Origin: Aplysia californica
Lineage: Eukaryota; Mollusca; Gastropoda; Aplysiida; Aplysiidae
DNA: 64,000 nt
Reading direction: 5' to 3'
Assembly: GCF_000002075.1 (NCBI RefSeq)
Contig: NW_004797332.1
Coordinates: 307,239 to 371,238, forward strand
Position numbers and translations under genes: made by a program. The notes under the pieces are model-generated. The model was not told where the DNA came from. It did not search any database and saw only the letters and a program-made list of their open reading frames with translations. Below, piece by piece: positions 51,826 through 64,000 of this stretch (positions are counted from its first letter, which is position 1; each line of letters starts with the position of its first letter).

Positions 51826-54118
51826 CAGCTGTTCAGGTGTACTAAGCCAAAAAATTTGGAATTTTTGTTCACTGTAGTTTCTTAGTCTGCAGTATCAGTT
51901 GCATAAGCTCCTGAAATAATTCGTCGAAATTCAAATTCTAATTTTTGAAAAAAAAAAGCAAGAAAACATACATAATTTGGGTAAAGTTTTTAAAAGAATG
52001 AAACAGTTTCTTCTCTATCTTGAAACAATTATGCTTTCAGGGCTTAGAACAGTTGAACAGCTTACCAACCAAAGTTTGACGACATATCATGAAAAAAAAT
52101 GGGAGAGGAACTTGAGGGTGGTAAGGGAAAGGTGGAAGTGTATAATTCAGGGAAGTGACAGACTGGACATAGGGGATTATGAAAGATCCACAACGGATCT
52201 TTGCAAAAATGTGATGCTGAGCAGTAACTGCTCATAAAACTACGGAATTAATTAACTGAGAGCACAGTCTCTCCTCCAAAGGCAGGTCTTTACCCCATCA
52301 AAATACTTGAGCATAAGGGCAAAAGCTTCTAAACAAATCTTTTACTTCCACAGGTACACAGAGAAAACATATATTGTCAGCCAGCAGTTAAGATGTACGA
52401 AGCCCAACATTAAAAATTTTTTGTGTGTTTTTTGTGTTTTTTTTTTGCAGTTTCTTAATCTGTGGTATAGATTGCTTGAGGCCAATTCATACATTTTGTT
52501 GAAAGTCAAATTATTAATGTTACAAAAAGGAAAAAAAATACATAGAATGGTTACAATTCTTTTGTTGTTTTTTTGTATTATCCAGCTTTTCCTCTCTCCT
52601 GAAAAATTTTGTTTTCTGGACTTACAACAGTTGATGAGCTTGCTGACAACATACTTCCCAAGGATTAATGCTAAAAGTTACAGAACAAACCTGTATTTAA
52701 ATTCTTTTCGGTCAGAGGAACAAGAGGACCTCAGTGACCTTCCTCCTCTTTGCTAATTCCTTGCTAAACTCAATTCATTCCAAACTCCCCTCACTCACAC
52801 CCACAGTTTCTGGTCTAAGGCCAAACTACTTAGGTCCTACAGATGACTCTTTTCTTATTGCCTTGGTTCTGTTTAAGTTTTAGTAAGAGTTTTATGGCAC
52901 TTGCAACACAATAAGGTCATATAAGTGCCGAAGTTTAGAGGTGTTACAAGAGAGTAACAAACACACAAAAGTTGCCTTGGTTCAGTGACGGACATCCCTT
53001 TTCTCAAGAACTGTGATCATAAGTAAAACAAGCTAGACCTGCATTCTGCAAGTGACATAATGTTCTCTCAAATACAGGAGTGACACAGTGTTGAAAAAGG
53101 ACATGGCTACGAAAATCAACATAACAATCAAGAGGGGGAAACAGAAATCTCCACCGATCAAACCGTAGAAATCACCACCAGGAGAAACAAAAAGGCATCA
53201 CTAGGTTAGAAAAATAATTTCATCAGAGTTCGTTTCAAGACAAATGCACATTACAACAGATATATAATATGTAACACGCTATATTATATAATATTAACAT
53301 GGATATGGCCACACTGACTTCAAACTATGATAACAGATGCATGAGGCATAAGCACACAGGGACAAATCTTTAGATTTTCCTCCGATGATCTGAAAGAGAG
53401 CTATGTAAAAGTAAAAGAGTTAGCTCAGAATAAACACTCTCTATTTGTAACAATACATACTGCTTTATCTTTCAAAATGAAACTGTAGCTTTACAGGATG
53501 ACATATTCAAACCTTGGAACTGCTGAAAAAATATTTAAATCAAAATTTAATAAAATGCTGCAGATGCACATGGCCCCTACTAGCAAAGAAAATACTTCAA
53601 TAATAGAGACGAAAGGATGATTTAAAAACCGAAAGACTTGGGATTTGGAATCCTTGCACCAGTACACATTTTGACACAAGAACATGCACTTTCTTCATGC
53701 CTTTTGGGGGAGCAGGGTAATATAATATATATATAATATATATTCAGTTTCTAACAGACCGATGCCAAGGAAATCATTCTCAACAACGTGCACAATACTT
53801 GCATATATATATTCCCTACCTGAGGATGGAAATAGGAAACATTTTCTATATTTTAGCTGCTCCAAAAGCGCATCTAGGCACGCATTATAACACACATATC
53901 ATTGGTCACCTGTTCAGATGTACTAAGCCCAAAATTTGGAAATTCTTATTAAGTTTGAGAAATATTTTGTTGAAATTCAAATTCTAAAGGATGAAACAAT
54001 AAGACAAAATTACATAATTTAGGTACAATTAGTGAAAGAATGAAAGTTTGTTTTCTCTCTCCTAAAAAGTTTTGCTTTCTGGGCTTAGAGCAACAGTTTA
54101 ACAGCTTGCCAACGAATA
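51826..54118. repeat. Three diverged copies of an unnamed about 210-290 bp sequence
   Basis: Copies at about 51826-52080, 52378-52660 and 53908-54118 share in order a TTCAGATGTACTAAGCCC-like start, GTTGAAATTCAAATTCTAA, TACATAATTT, CTTTCTGGGCTTAGA and AACAGCTTGCCAAC. All lie in direct orientation in the 3' flank of ATP7. They are noncoding and have no tRNA-like head or clear inverted ends. Confidence 0.55.
52872..52970 (-). mobile_element. SINE C, copy 7 (3' half)
   Basis: GTTTGTTACTCTCTTGTAAC and ATGACCTTATTGTGTTGCAA then GTGCCATAAAACTCTTAC on the minus strand. Confidence 0.6.
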
Positions 54119-55012
54119 TATAACTTGTTCTTTATATTATTTATACTATGACTAGTCCACCACCCCCCTAAGTTCTATAAAGCAATACTACCAGTAATTA
54201 AAAATATAAGGTAAAAATATAAAACCTAAAAAAACCCAACAACATTCAAATTCTGGGAAAAACTATAAGCTTTATTATTCGTCCATCAGCAGAAATTGAA
54301 AAAGAACAAACTCCTTACCTGTCTCCACATGAAGCAAAAATAAAAACACACCAGTGCTTTTCACATTCATTCACACCCTGATTTACTGGACTGAATAGCT
54401 CTATACCCACTAACAAAAGCATCTGTTTTCATCAATGGATATAATATATGCAATGTATGTTTAGATGGCGAAAATATTTGTGCGAAAACAGACTGTTTTT
54501 TCATCCAGACAAAGATAGACAACCTGTTTTCATATTTTCTTAAAATTTAATAACAAAATGCCATTTAATCAAAGTCAAATGCTCGGAAGAGGCTGAAAAA
54601 CTGAGATGGTTACTAGGGAAGCTTTTTCCTGAATGCTGTCAAAAATGTGAACCAGAAATATATCTATCCCAGAAATTTGATTGTTCAAAGAGTGAACAGT
54701 TGTGGACAATGCTATACCTCAACACTACCAACTACTCAAAAGAATAGTAAATGTATAGTCTGAAACGTTTCTTGATTCAAGGTAAATTCAGACAACACAT
54801 TAGATGTTGCAAGATCCAAAATATTACAAAAATACATGCGTAAAAGATATAAACATATACATAGGTATGTATTTACACATGCACGACAATCACATCCACA
54901 AATATTGTATCTCTTGTCATCACACAGTCACACTCACATCCTTTTTTCTCCCCATATTCAGTCATACCTTCATTCAACTAGCTCTCTCTTGGTCACATGC
55001 ACAATAGTTCTC

Positions 55013-55310
55013 NNNNNNNNNNNNNNNNNNNNNNNNNNNNNNNNNNNNNNNNNNNNNNNNNNNNNNNNNNNNNNNNNNNNNNNNNNNNNNNNNNNNNNNN
55101 NNNNNNNNNNNNNNNNNNNNNNNNNNNNNNNNNNNNNNNNNNNNNNNNNNNNNNNNNNNNNNNNNNNNNNNNNNNNNNNNNNNNNNNNNNNNNNNNNNNN
55201 NNNNNNNNNNNNNNNNNNNNNNNNNNNNNNNNNNNNNNNNNNNNNNNNNNNNNNNNNNNNNNNNNNNNNNNNNNNNNNNNNNNCACACACACACACACCC
55301 ACACACACTA
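55013..55310. repeat. Assembly gap (271 N) ending in an AC microsatellite
   Basis: N from 55013 to 55283, then CACACA to about 55308. It lies just 3' of the ATP7 stop codon (55328), so the 3'UTR of that gene is interrupted by unknown sequence. Confidence 0.9.
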
Positions 55311-55327
55311 TATCACATAAAATCTCT

Positions 55328-58300
55328 CTAGGCTACCGACGTCATCTCAATCTCCGCCTCGTCCACATTGTCCAGGAGACTGCGCTGGTCGGGGGTGGGC
55401 GGGTGCGACGTCGACGTGACTTTGAGCCAGCTCCATCGGGAGTTCCCGCTGTGCGCTCTCGCTGTCGGCCGCGAAGTTTCCCAGTCGTCCCCTCTGTGCA
55501 TCGAGATATCGTCGGTATCTTGGTCCTGATAGTAGCGGTTGTAGTATTCCTGGGTAAGTAGATCTTCTTTTTTGGGTTTTCGGAAGCTGAAACCAAAAAT
55601 AGAAAAGAATTAGCAATCACAAGCTTTAATCAAATATATTGACAGTGTCACGGTCAAACTGTGTGTGACTGGAAGAAACGGGTCAACATTTCTGTGTCTT
55701 CTCTCTCCACTTAAATTGGAAGGTGTTTTTAAAAAAAATTAATTGTGAGGCAGCGTGGTGAAATCAGGCGCTTGTCAAAGTACAGGAATTGGAGAAACAG
55801 GCATTTTTCCGCCAGTTTGGACATTAAAAAAATTTTTTGTTTGTTTTTTGGCTCAACCTCTTCTATGTCCATATCAAGACACATTTCCATGTGAATTTTA
55901 CTGAAACACATTGAATAAAAGCACAAAAAACGTCCTTTTTCAGTTTTCAAAGACTCTTTAGTTATTGGATCTACCAAACTTTGGCAGCCATTTTATCGCT
56001 AATTTCACCACTGAAACCAGGCTTCCTTCAATCGCAAATATCTTGAGTTCTATTCAAGATAGATGGATATTTATATAATTGAAAACGAGGAAAATAAATC
56101 AGCTTTCAGATTATACCAATAACTCCACATTCGCAAAAATTGACGAGCGCCTGATTCCACCGCGTCGTGACATAATTTATATTTTTTTCCTATTTGTGGG
56201 TTGTTTTTTCTTAGAGTAGAAATTTTTTAAAGAAATCATGACTGCACAGAAATGGGGTTGGGGGGGAGGGCAGTAAAACCAATAAACAGTTTTCTTTTAT
56301 CAGTAAAAACATTGCGTACTGAATAGATAGTGCTCAGAGCATGTTAAATGCTACTTGTTATAAACTGTGATTAATGTAAGTATATAAGAAAGCTGTTGTT
56401 TTCACATTGTTCATTTCTCATCAGGATCATGGCAACAATAATTTCCCTGGGCAGAATCAAAGCTCGTGGACTCATAAATCTGGTTTGACAGCATAAATTT
56501 TCAACTTTCCTTTGAAATAGACATTATCTTTCGTAAGTTATCAGTGATGTGTGGTATGTATGTGTATTGGGTTTACCGTATATAAACATTCTCATGTGGC
56601 GATGCAGTGTTTGGCCACCAGTATCATGAAAATGCTAGCCAAAGCATAACCTGACTCAAGAAAACCTTGTGAATCAGTTCATGGTAAGAAGCTGATGAAA
56701 GAAAACATCTTGTTTGTTCTGGGCATCTGTTGATCTAATACATGATAATGTCCTTCTTAGACAAAATATGAAATAGCTCACTGTAATTTAAACCTTATTT
56801 TAAAGTATAAATTTTCAGTTTTACTTTGAAATAATCCTGTTTAAAAAAAGTTATCAACGATGTCCATCTAGGACAAAGCTTGAAATACAATTGTTGCAGA
56901 AACACTTTCTTCATTAAATATTTTTGGCCACAGCTAGCGTTAAAAATGACTTAACAATGTACGATAATTTTAATAAACTAACAAAAACAAAGTCTTTAGG
57001 CTAGATTTTTCTTCAGCTCTAGTGTAACAATACAGGATACACACCATCTATGTCTGGGTCAGTAAAATTGTGGAATCCCTCGCATACTAACAGAGTTAAT
57101 TATTTCAAACAGGTTAGGTTCATTTTGTTCCATAAAAAGCCAAAATTATTACCATAGTATTTTCTCTGAAGAACCACACTGCTTCTGAGTCTACTCTATA
57201 TGTTAGTCAATTTAGATATAATAATACACACGAAAATAACTGAAAATAGAAAAAGCCCAATACTTTGTATGTTGTACCTAAATTAAAACTTTTAACCATG
57301 AAACAAAATGATCAAGTCTGGGTCAAAAGAAAAGACTGGAATAAGCTGTACTAAACCAAAACCTGGTCTTCATGTACATGAACAAAACCCAACAGGGCAA
57401 CATGAAGACAGAAGACAAACAAGCAACATTTCACGGGAAACACAGCAATCAAAAACTTTCTTCAAAGCCTTCATCCCTAAAAAGCTTTTTCTATTGCCAT
57501 GAACAAAATTTTAAAGAAAACTAAAAAAACCTTTCCACACAACAATTCAGCAATGTTCTACCATTTGTGCTTTTTTTTATCATCTCCTCTGTATATTTTG
57601 TTAAAAACCCATATTTAGTAGAAAGAAAAATATTTTCAAGTATTAACCATGTAAAAAAAAGTTACCATTTAAGAAATTTCAGCAACAACCAACATTAAAC
57701 AGAGACCACAGAGAGAGGCGGAGAGAGATAATCTGGGAAAAAAATGCTTGTTGCTGTCAAAATAGCTGGAAGCAGACAACAAGGAATTGACAAATTTTAC
57801 CATAACCAGAGAAAAAATGACAGATGATACTTAGCAAGGCATAAAACAACAATGAATGATCGTATGAGAGGCAAGTACCCAACTGTCTATGTACATCTCT
57901 CCAAAAATTCCCTTTTCTAAATTTGTGGACAAAGAAAGGATTACCTACACTGACCTTTCAACTTCATTTTGAAAGAAATTAAAGAAATCAGCATGTCTAG
58001 GCAGGAATATAACACTCAGAAAAAGTGAAATCATATGTTGAGGACTATGCAAATAAAACACAAAAGCACTGGTGTAAATAAATCCCCTTTCTATAACCAC
58101 ACACAATGAATGCTGAAAACAATACTTTCAAAAGTAACAGACAGACTTGGGATGTGGGAGATGCATAGAAAGACAAGTGGATGTGATACTTTGAGAGACA
58201 GAAAGAGGGAGTCGTAGGAAGTAGAGACAGGAAGACAGGAAAGGGGTATGAGCAAGGGATGACATAGAAGCTTTGTCATACACATATTTTTCAGCTTGCT

Positions 58301-61300
58301 GAATAACTTTTGATTGGGCCAAATGAACAAAAGGTCTTATCCAATTCAGTAATGTCTGTGTGAATGAGTTTGCTAAAAGTGAAAGTTTAGTATCAGCGCA
58401 AAGTGCCATGGTTCGGATCATCTGATAGTCGAGGTACCCTTGTTCATACATTTTACAATCAATGATAAATCACCCTAATTTTCTACAGCAAGCTGAAGCA
58501 ACGAATGCGATATCCCCCAGGGATAGCTAAACCACTAAATGAGACCTGAGCTAAGATTTCTATTCAAGATTAGTCAAACAGCTACCTTTATCCTTGACCT
58601 TGAGTGTGAATGTGAAGACAAAGTTAGAATTCAAAGACATCTTGCATTTTGCATAGACAAGTACACACACAAGACAAAAGCTAGCAATATTGCATGATCA
58701 TACCTCATCTATTGCATATAAATCTCTGTCAGTTTTTTTTATTTATTTAAATTGTAGATTGCTATACTTTTTGCAGAACTAAAAAAAAATCAGGGAAAGG
58801 GTTCAGAAAAGCACCAAATACAAATAGAGATTCTGCCAATTCCATTTTATTTGCGAATGATGAGAACTTGAGCTGCTTCAAAAAGTAAGGTATGATCTTG
58901 GTCAATAAGGTTTCTTTATATGGAAAAAAAAAATCTTGCCGTTTCAAAAAGTACACTGGACTATCATTCATTTCTGAAAGGGCACAGGTTGAAGGAATGG
59001 AAAACTAAGGTCAAACTTGTAATAAACTGGAAAATTCTCTTAAACTCTTCATCTCCTTCTCCAACACTTGATTTGGTTCAAGATTAAGGCTGTCCCTTTG
59101 ACATAATAAAAGAGCCAAGCTCCTGACAGACCGAGTTGGGGAAAGCAAACACAGAAGGTAGCAAATCACCTGAGGTTTCATGAATTAGAGAACTGGAAAT
59201 GCTGATGCCAGAAGAGAAGCCAGCAAGCTGTGCACATCCACATGTGCAAATGAAGCTTTTAAATGTTAATAATGTGACAAACTCTTCACTGCCAGACTCA
59301 GTTTCATGGACTATAGCAGAAGACACAAGTCATCTTGATCCCTATTTCTTCTAATACTCTTAACCCTTTGAGCCCTTGCCACCAGTATACCTGTGGCACG
59401 TAAAACTGCCCATATGGCCAGCCATGGGTACGTGGTGAGCAAGACCATATCCCCAAACCAGCCCACCTGGGACAAAACACGCACAAGAAACCTTGTTTAC
59501 TACACAGGATGTTACTGACCAATTTGAAGATCTTTCTGAATTAGATGCTAGTAATGATGAGGACTACCATGAGTGGGATATGGAATGTGATTTAGACGAT
59601 CACATGAATGTTAATAGTATATCTCTTTAAAGCTCAGGCAGAGAGGCACGGTAGCATCAGGGGGTCAGGGCTCAAAGAGTTCAGATATAATTTTCTCTGC
59701 AGATGTATTGTTCATTATTAGACATTGACCGATGAGCTATTATTATAGGACTGGTCACTATGGTGTTTTGACAGTCTCAAATCTTTATCTTCCACGCTTA
59801 GACTATTCTACAGGGATATTTTATTTAAGACGTCAGTGTTTCAAACTTCTACATCAAGAAGAATATTTTTCACTTCTCATAATTTCATTACCCAGACAAA
59901 AAATATCTATTATCAATCTTTATCATCCATCTCAACACAAGACACCAAGCTCACTTCACAAAGAAGCTGCACACACACATGTATAGATAGCTCAAACGAG
60001 CACTGAAAGCGCTGAAAAAATGGATACAGAAAAATTTTAAGCTTATTAACAGTCACATCGTGCATTTTCAAAAGAGAAATGAGAAATAATGTGACATCTG
60101 CACAAAAGACACATCTGACAAAGTAAACTTACGTTCTCAGAAGCAGCGACGCACTGACCACTGACACTGAAGACATTGCCATGGCAGCTGAAGCCATCCA
60201 GGGCCGGAGCGAGATTCCCAGGGGCGTGAAAACACCTGATGGATTGAACCAACAAAGTAATCAAAGTGGGGAAAAGACTCACTTGTTACTGCCAATTTTG
60301 ACAGCATCCTTCCTGAACATCACTTTATGAAGTAAATCATAGCCACTCTTCTCTACAAAGAGTTACGCAAAAGCAGAATAAAACCTAAAAATGTCAAGAA
60401 CCTAAAATGTTTCCATAGACTTGAAAAAAATGTCATTGACCCCAATGGTACAACTTCAAACTACCAATGGGCAGGCAAGGGATACACAGGACTATAACCA
60501 ACAGAATAGACACTCTACTTGAGCTTCTAAAGCTGTTGAAGCCAACACTTTCAAAAGATCAAATCGCCTGCTCATTGTAAGATTTCTTCAATCCTCGCTT
60601 TTCATAGAGGTGTATAGCCGAGTCTTAAACAAAACAGTCAACAATGCAATCACACAATCAATAAGTTAATGTCACAACAGTCCAGATTTTTTTTAAAATC
60701 AACTGTTTTCTCAGATCAAAGAGAAAAAAAAAAATTGCACCACTCGGAGCTATTGACTCTACTTAAATGTAAGAACACGTATAATAATCACTTAAGTAAT
60801 GATTTTATACACAGACTTATAAACGTAGGCACTTTTGATAAGTGATGTATTTTAACTCTTTGAACCCGAAAGACCAATATTTCGGTCTGGGCCCTCGATC
60901 TTTGTACCCCAAATGCCTGACATATCAATGTTCCACCAATACCGTGAACTCAACCGTCCGTATAAGCTCGTGAATCAGGAACCCAGGGGAACTAGTTCAA
61001 TCAGTGTCAGGACCTCATGGGGTCAAAGAAAGGGTCAAGTCCCTTACCTGCAGCAATGGGTATCCCCAGGATGTTGTAGATGCATGCAGACAGAAAGTTG
61101 AGCTGTATCCGCCTCACCGTTTTCTTTGACAATTTAATCGCGGCATATACGTCCAACAAGTCATTCTGGTGAGGAAAACATAAAATAAAAACAAAGAGAA
61201 CAATGAGTACAAAATAAAAACAAAGAGTGCCTGAGTACAGCCTAGACAGCTGAGCTACATAATAATAAGGACAATTTATATATTCAAAATAGGTTCTTTT

Positions 61301-63534
61301 TTAGTTCAGTTTTACATTGTAAGCTCAATTTAGCTCACTTGGTATTTTGACAAAACATTTATAGACACAATATAATAGTACTGAATTTCTTGTGACACTT
61401 CAGCGGTGAGCCCTTCGATGCAGAGAAATCAAGAGTACTAAAAATACAGTTTTGGAAAAAATTAATAAATTAAATATGGTCAGATCAGACCAGATTAGGC
61501 TCAAAGTCATTCATGAAAAATTTGTTTTAGCAATACAAAAAAGTTGCAAAAAAATATTTTAAAACCAAAAAACCAACCAAAAAACAAAACAAAATCACCC
61601 AAAACTTACTGCACGTACATAAACATTTGCATTAACATTTCCAATTAATATTTCAAAAGACGACATAAGATCGCAAACACATTTGAAAGAACTCAGAACC
61701 TTGATGAGGACGATGTCTGCTGCCTCCACGGCCACATCTGTTCCCGTGCCGATGGCGATTCCCACGTCCGCCTGAGCCAGGGCCGGCGAGTCGTTGACCC
61801 CGTCACCCACCATTGCCACCTTGAGGCCCATGGCCTGGAGATGCTTGATCTTCTTCACTTTGTGGGAGGGCAGCACCTCTGCGAAGACTTTGCTGATGCC
61901 CACCTGCAGGTGATGGAATTCATGAGTAAACAGTTTAATCAGTTTTGAACACCACATTTTAAATGTGCAATAGTTTAAAACCTGGGCAATATTGCCTCTG
62001 ATTTGGTAACTTTGGAAGGGACCATCTGGGTAGTGACAGGTTTCATTTACTCAACTGCCCTGCTTACAGGTGACAGGTTTCATTTACTCAACTGCCCTGC
62101 TTACAGGTGACAAGTTTCATTTACTCAACTGCCCTGCTTACAGGTGACAGGTTTCATTCACTCAACTGCCCTGATTACAAGTACATTTTACATTTTAAAG
62201 TGGCAAAAGTGGGCGCTGGTTATACAAAAGTTGACAAGCACTGGTTTAAAAGTGTGCGCAGAAAGCACAGAGCAGAGCTTCAACTCTGATTAAGAATGGA
62301 AAAGCTTTTCAGAAGTTCAAACAGTGACCAACCTGCTTGGCAATAGCCCTGGCTGTCTTCTGATTGTCCCCTGTGAGGAGGATGACCTCTAGGCCCATCT
62401 TGCGTAGTTCATGAACAGCCAAGTGAGCCTCAGACTTGACTGTGTCAGCCACAGCAAGCATGCCCACAACGTTACCTAGAGCACAGAAATAATAACAGAT
62501 GCGATTTTAATTAGTATATGACAGGTTGTTTCACATTTATACACAGCCTGTCTAGTCATCCAACTTTACACCATCAGAAACTTCCCTGTTACTCCGCCCT
62601 TATCAAAGCTATCTGCCAAAAACAACCCAAAACTGAAAAGAAATTAATGATCCATGCAATAAATATTGTCTGATTACAGATAGAAAAGATTTGCTAGAGT
62701 TTTGTAGATTTATATTATAACCGTAAAAAACAAAGGCTGAGTCCAAATAGATAACAATGACACACTAACCAATAGGAAATCCCCACAATTTAAGTTGGTC
62801 AATAGGTCCCATCTATTGATTTCAACAGTCTAAAAACTCACACAATAACAAATAAAAACCCCACACCAACTAACAAAGGAACAATATAAAACCTTATACT
62901 GAATCTCACAATCATCAACAAGAAGGAAACAGAAAACACCTTAACATTCATTTGCTCGCATGGTGTACACCTAAGTCTTTACAAAAAAAGTTCAGAGACA
63001 ATTCTTATATCATATTAAAGAGCTTAAAAAAAAGTTCTCGAAAGGAGAGAATGCATAAAAAAAGAAGCACACTGGACGTACATAACAATCAATCCTGAAA
63101 AGAAAGTTTTATTTTGAACTCCTAGAGGGAGGGCTCACAATACTGTGGCTGAGAAGTCCAACTTCCATACCGTGCAAATTGAATCATAAAGTAACAGATT
63201 CAACGATTTCCAAGGGGGAGAAAAGTGACACTTCACCTGTTATACCCCCAAATTCAATATAAGAATGAAGTGAAGGTCACTGAGCTGCATCATACAAGTC
63301 AATATGATACGAGCAACAAGTTGCCACTAAAAATCCCGAATAATTCTAAGAATGAAAGAAAAAAGCCGCACAAACCGTCAACAGCACACAGAACGGCTGT
63401 ATGGCCCTGCATCTCATGCTCTGTCATTACATCATCCATAGTGTTGGTGACGATCAGCCCATTTCGATTCATCCACTCACGATTCCCAATCAACACTTCA
63501 TAACTCTCACTAGCCGCGGCACCAATTGGCATAT
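55328..63534 (-). CDS. ATP7: Copper-transporting P-type ATPase (ATP7A/B), C-terminal 6 exons, 5' part outside window
   Basis: Exons in transcript order: 63534-63376, 62475-62333, 61903-61700, 61165-61048, 60235-60133, 55586-55328 (TAG 55330-55328). Phases all match, giving about 327 residues. Nucleotide-binding domain: [16 protein letters not shown]. Actuating segment: [16 protein letters not shown]. Hinge: [18 protein letters not shown] and [18 protein letters not shown]. The last two membrane helices hold the P1B-1 copper residues (NFLSACIYN, then MAMSSVSVV). The cytosolic tail starts FRKPKKEDL and ends [18 protein letters not shown]; its Leu pair resembles the di-leucine recycling signal of ATP7A. 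The enzyme pumps Cu(I) into the secretory pathway or out of the cell. The metal-binding repeats and CPC helix would lie beyond 64000. The sequence cannot separate ATP7A from ATP7B, because invertebrates usually have one gene. Confidence 0.95.
55740..56175 (+). mobile_element. Unnamed MITE M1, copy 4
   Basis: Ends GGCAGCGTGGTGAAATCAGG and TTGACGAGCGCCTGATTCCA then CCGCGTCGTGACA. It lies in the last ATP7 intron. A minus-strand 82-codon ORF inside it is an accident of the repeat. Confidence 0.65.
59364..59679 (+). mobile_element. piggyBac-like deletion derivative, 316 bp
   Basis: TTAA precedes CCCTTTGAGCCCTTGCC. The other end reads, inverted, CTCTTTGAGCCCTGACC with a TTCA flank (one change from TTAA). 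It holds an acidic plus-strand remnant [20 protein letters not shown] ending shortly in a stop, again resembling a piggyBac transposase N-terminus. It sits in the last intron of the copper ATPase gene. Confidence 0.6.
60856..61030. mobile_element. Short TTAA-type MITE beside an ATP7 exon
   Basis: TTAA (60852-60855) is followed by CTCTTTGAACCCGAAAGACC. The far end carries GGGGTCAAAGAA, the inverse of the start, but no clear second TTAA. It ends within about 20 nt of the donor of exon 61165-61048. Its ends resemble those of the 59364-59679 element. Confidence 0.45.
61981..62243 (-). mobile_element. hAT-like MITE H1, copy 4, with internal 37-bp tandem repeat
   Basis: It runs from CCTGGGCAATATTG to GTTGACAAGCACTG. 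It is flanked on both sides by GTTTAAAA (61973-61980 and 62244-62251), the 8-bp target duplication expected of hAT elements. Inside, about four units of 37 bp (starts 62041, 62078, 62115, 62152) share CATTTACTCAACTGCCCTG. It is intronic in the copper ATPase gene. Confidence 0.65.
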
Positions 63535-63689
63535 CTGGGGGGGAAAAAAAACAAAAAAAGCAAAGTCAAGATTGTCAAGGCAGAAATAAGTAAAATAAAC
63601 TTTCATTAATATCTCTTCTTTATCACTTCTCCTATGCAAAGCACCAGCACTCCTCCTCATCACATGAAAGGTACTTAATTGAACTTGCT

Positions 63690-63862
63690 CCAACAGCTAC
63701 CTGTCCAAGTCAATCACCTGTACAAACGGCATCTTCCCACTTTCCCCCTTGATTAAAAAAATATAATGCTGACACTGTCCAAGATGTCCACATGTCTCAA
63801 GACAACCACTTTTCTCCTCAACAGTTGGTGGCTGTCTAGGTGAATTTCAATCACTTCACATT
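63690..63862. mobile_element. Diverged MITE P1 copy
   Basis: GACACTGTCCAAGATGTCC, AAGACAACCACTTTTCTCCT and GGTGGCTGTCTAGG match the P1 interior in order. Ends are degraded. It lies upstream of the first ATP7 exon in the window, in an intron. Confidence 0.45.
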
Positions 63863-64000
63863 CACATGTCAACATCTGAACAGTAAATGTCCAACTTCCA
63901 GGCTTCATGAGCAAGTGGGAAATATATAACTAAATTTTTCATAGTATAATTACTTTTCAGCTAAGTGCACACTGCAAACCGTCTTGTGCTACTCCATTTT

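Larger units (their letters stand above)
43421..55327. other. Gene-poor interval between convergent WBP4 and ATP7
   Basis: It is filled by SINEs M, T, C and A, three P3 MITEs, one M1 MITE, a LINE scrap, a GA-rich tract (45099-45154) and the triplicated unit at 51.8-54.1 kb. None of the ORFs here shows a family motif, start context or splice support. It includes both genes' unmeasured 3'UTRs. Confidence 0.6.

Noticed and set aside
52307-52756. 149-codon plus-strand ORF
   Set aside because: It overlaps one copy of the triplicated unit, has low-complexity Leu/Phe/Lys content and no family motif.
54836-55561. 241-codon ORF on the plus strand
   Set aside because: It reads through 271 N and is antisense to the ATP7 tail exon.

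Overview
The window looks like nuclear DNA of an invertebrate animal. It is AT-rich, its genes are split into many short exons with kilobase introns, and it carries dense SINEs and small inverted-repeat transposons. The SINE types and protein sequences would fit a mollusc or other lophotrochozoan, but this is an inference and the species is not identified. The 100-base and 271-base N runs (24847-24946 and 55013-55283) are assembly gaps beside AG and AC microsatellites.

Three host genes can be read exon by exon with consistent splice phases. (1) 2994-21450, minus strand: a polycomb-type MBT protein of the L3MBTL2/Sfmbt class. It has 21 coding exons giving 919 residues in one unbroken phase chain, plus an unproven N-terminal exon near 21.85 kb. 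The domain order is acidic N-terminus, FCS zinc finger, four MBT repeats, basic/Ser-rich linker, SAM. (2) 24243-43420, plus strand: WBP4/FBP21, a spliceosomal protein with a U1-type zinc finger and one visible WW domain, 293 residues. Its start codon appears to be split AT|G across a 6.2 kb intron. (3) 55328-63534, minus strand: the last six exons of a copper-transporting P1B-ATPase (ATP7A/B). The gene runs off the right edge.

Genes 1 and 2 lie head to head around 22-24.2 kb, which holds NRF1-, ETS- and YY1-like motifs and may be a shared promoter. Genes 2 and 3 converge on a gene-poor, repeat-filled stretch (43.4-55.3 kb).

Most other structure is mobile DNA: piggyBac-like TTAA elements (3.7-5.7, 14.6-15.3, 59.4-59.7, 60.9 kb), a hAT-like MITE family (4 copies), an unnamed MITE with ends near GGCGCTCGTCAA (4 copies), several TA-flanked mariner/pogo-like MITEs, one element with inverted ends of about 230-270 bp at 24.3-25.4 kb, at least five tRNA-derived SINE families (two sharing one 3' tail), and LINE scraps. 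I saw no viral or LTR element, CRISPR array, rRNA or convincing tRNA gene. Nothing here clearly amounts to a new biological system. The strongest leads are gene-structure oddities (16-nt microexon, GC-AG intron, split start codon) and uncatalogued transposon families.
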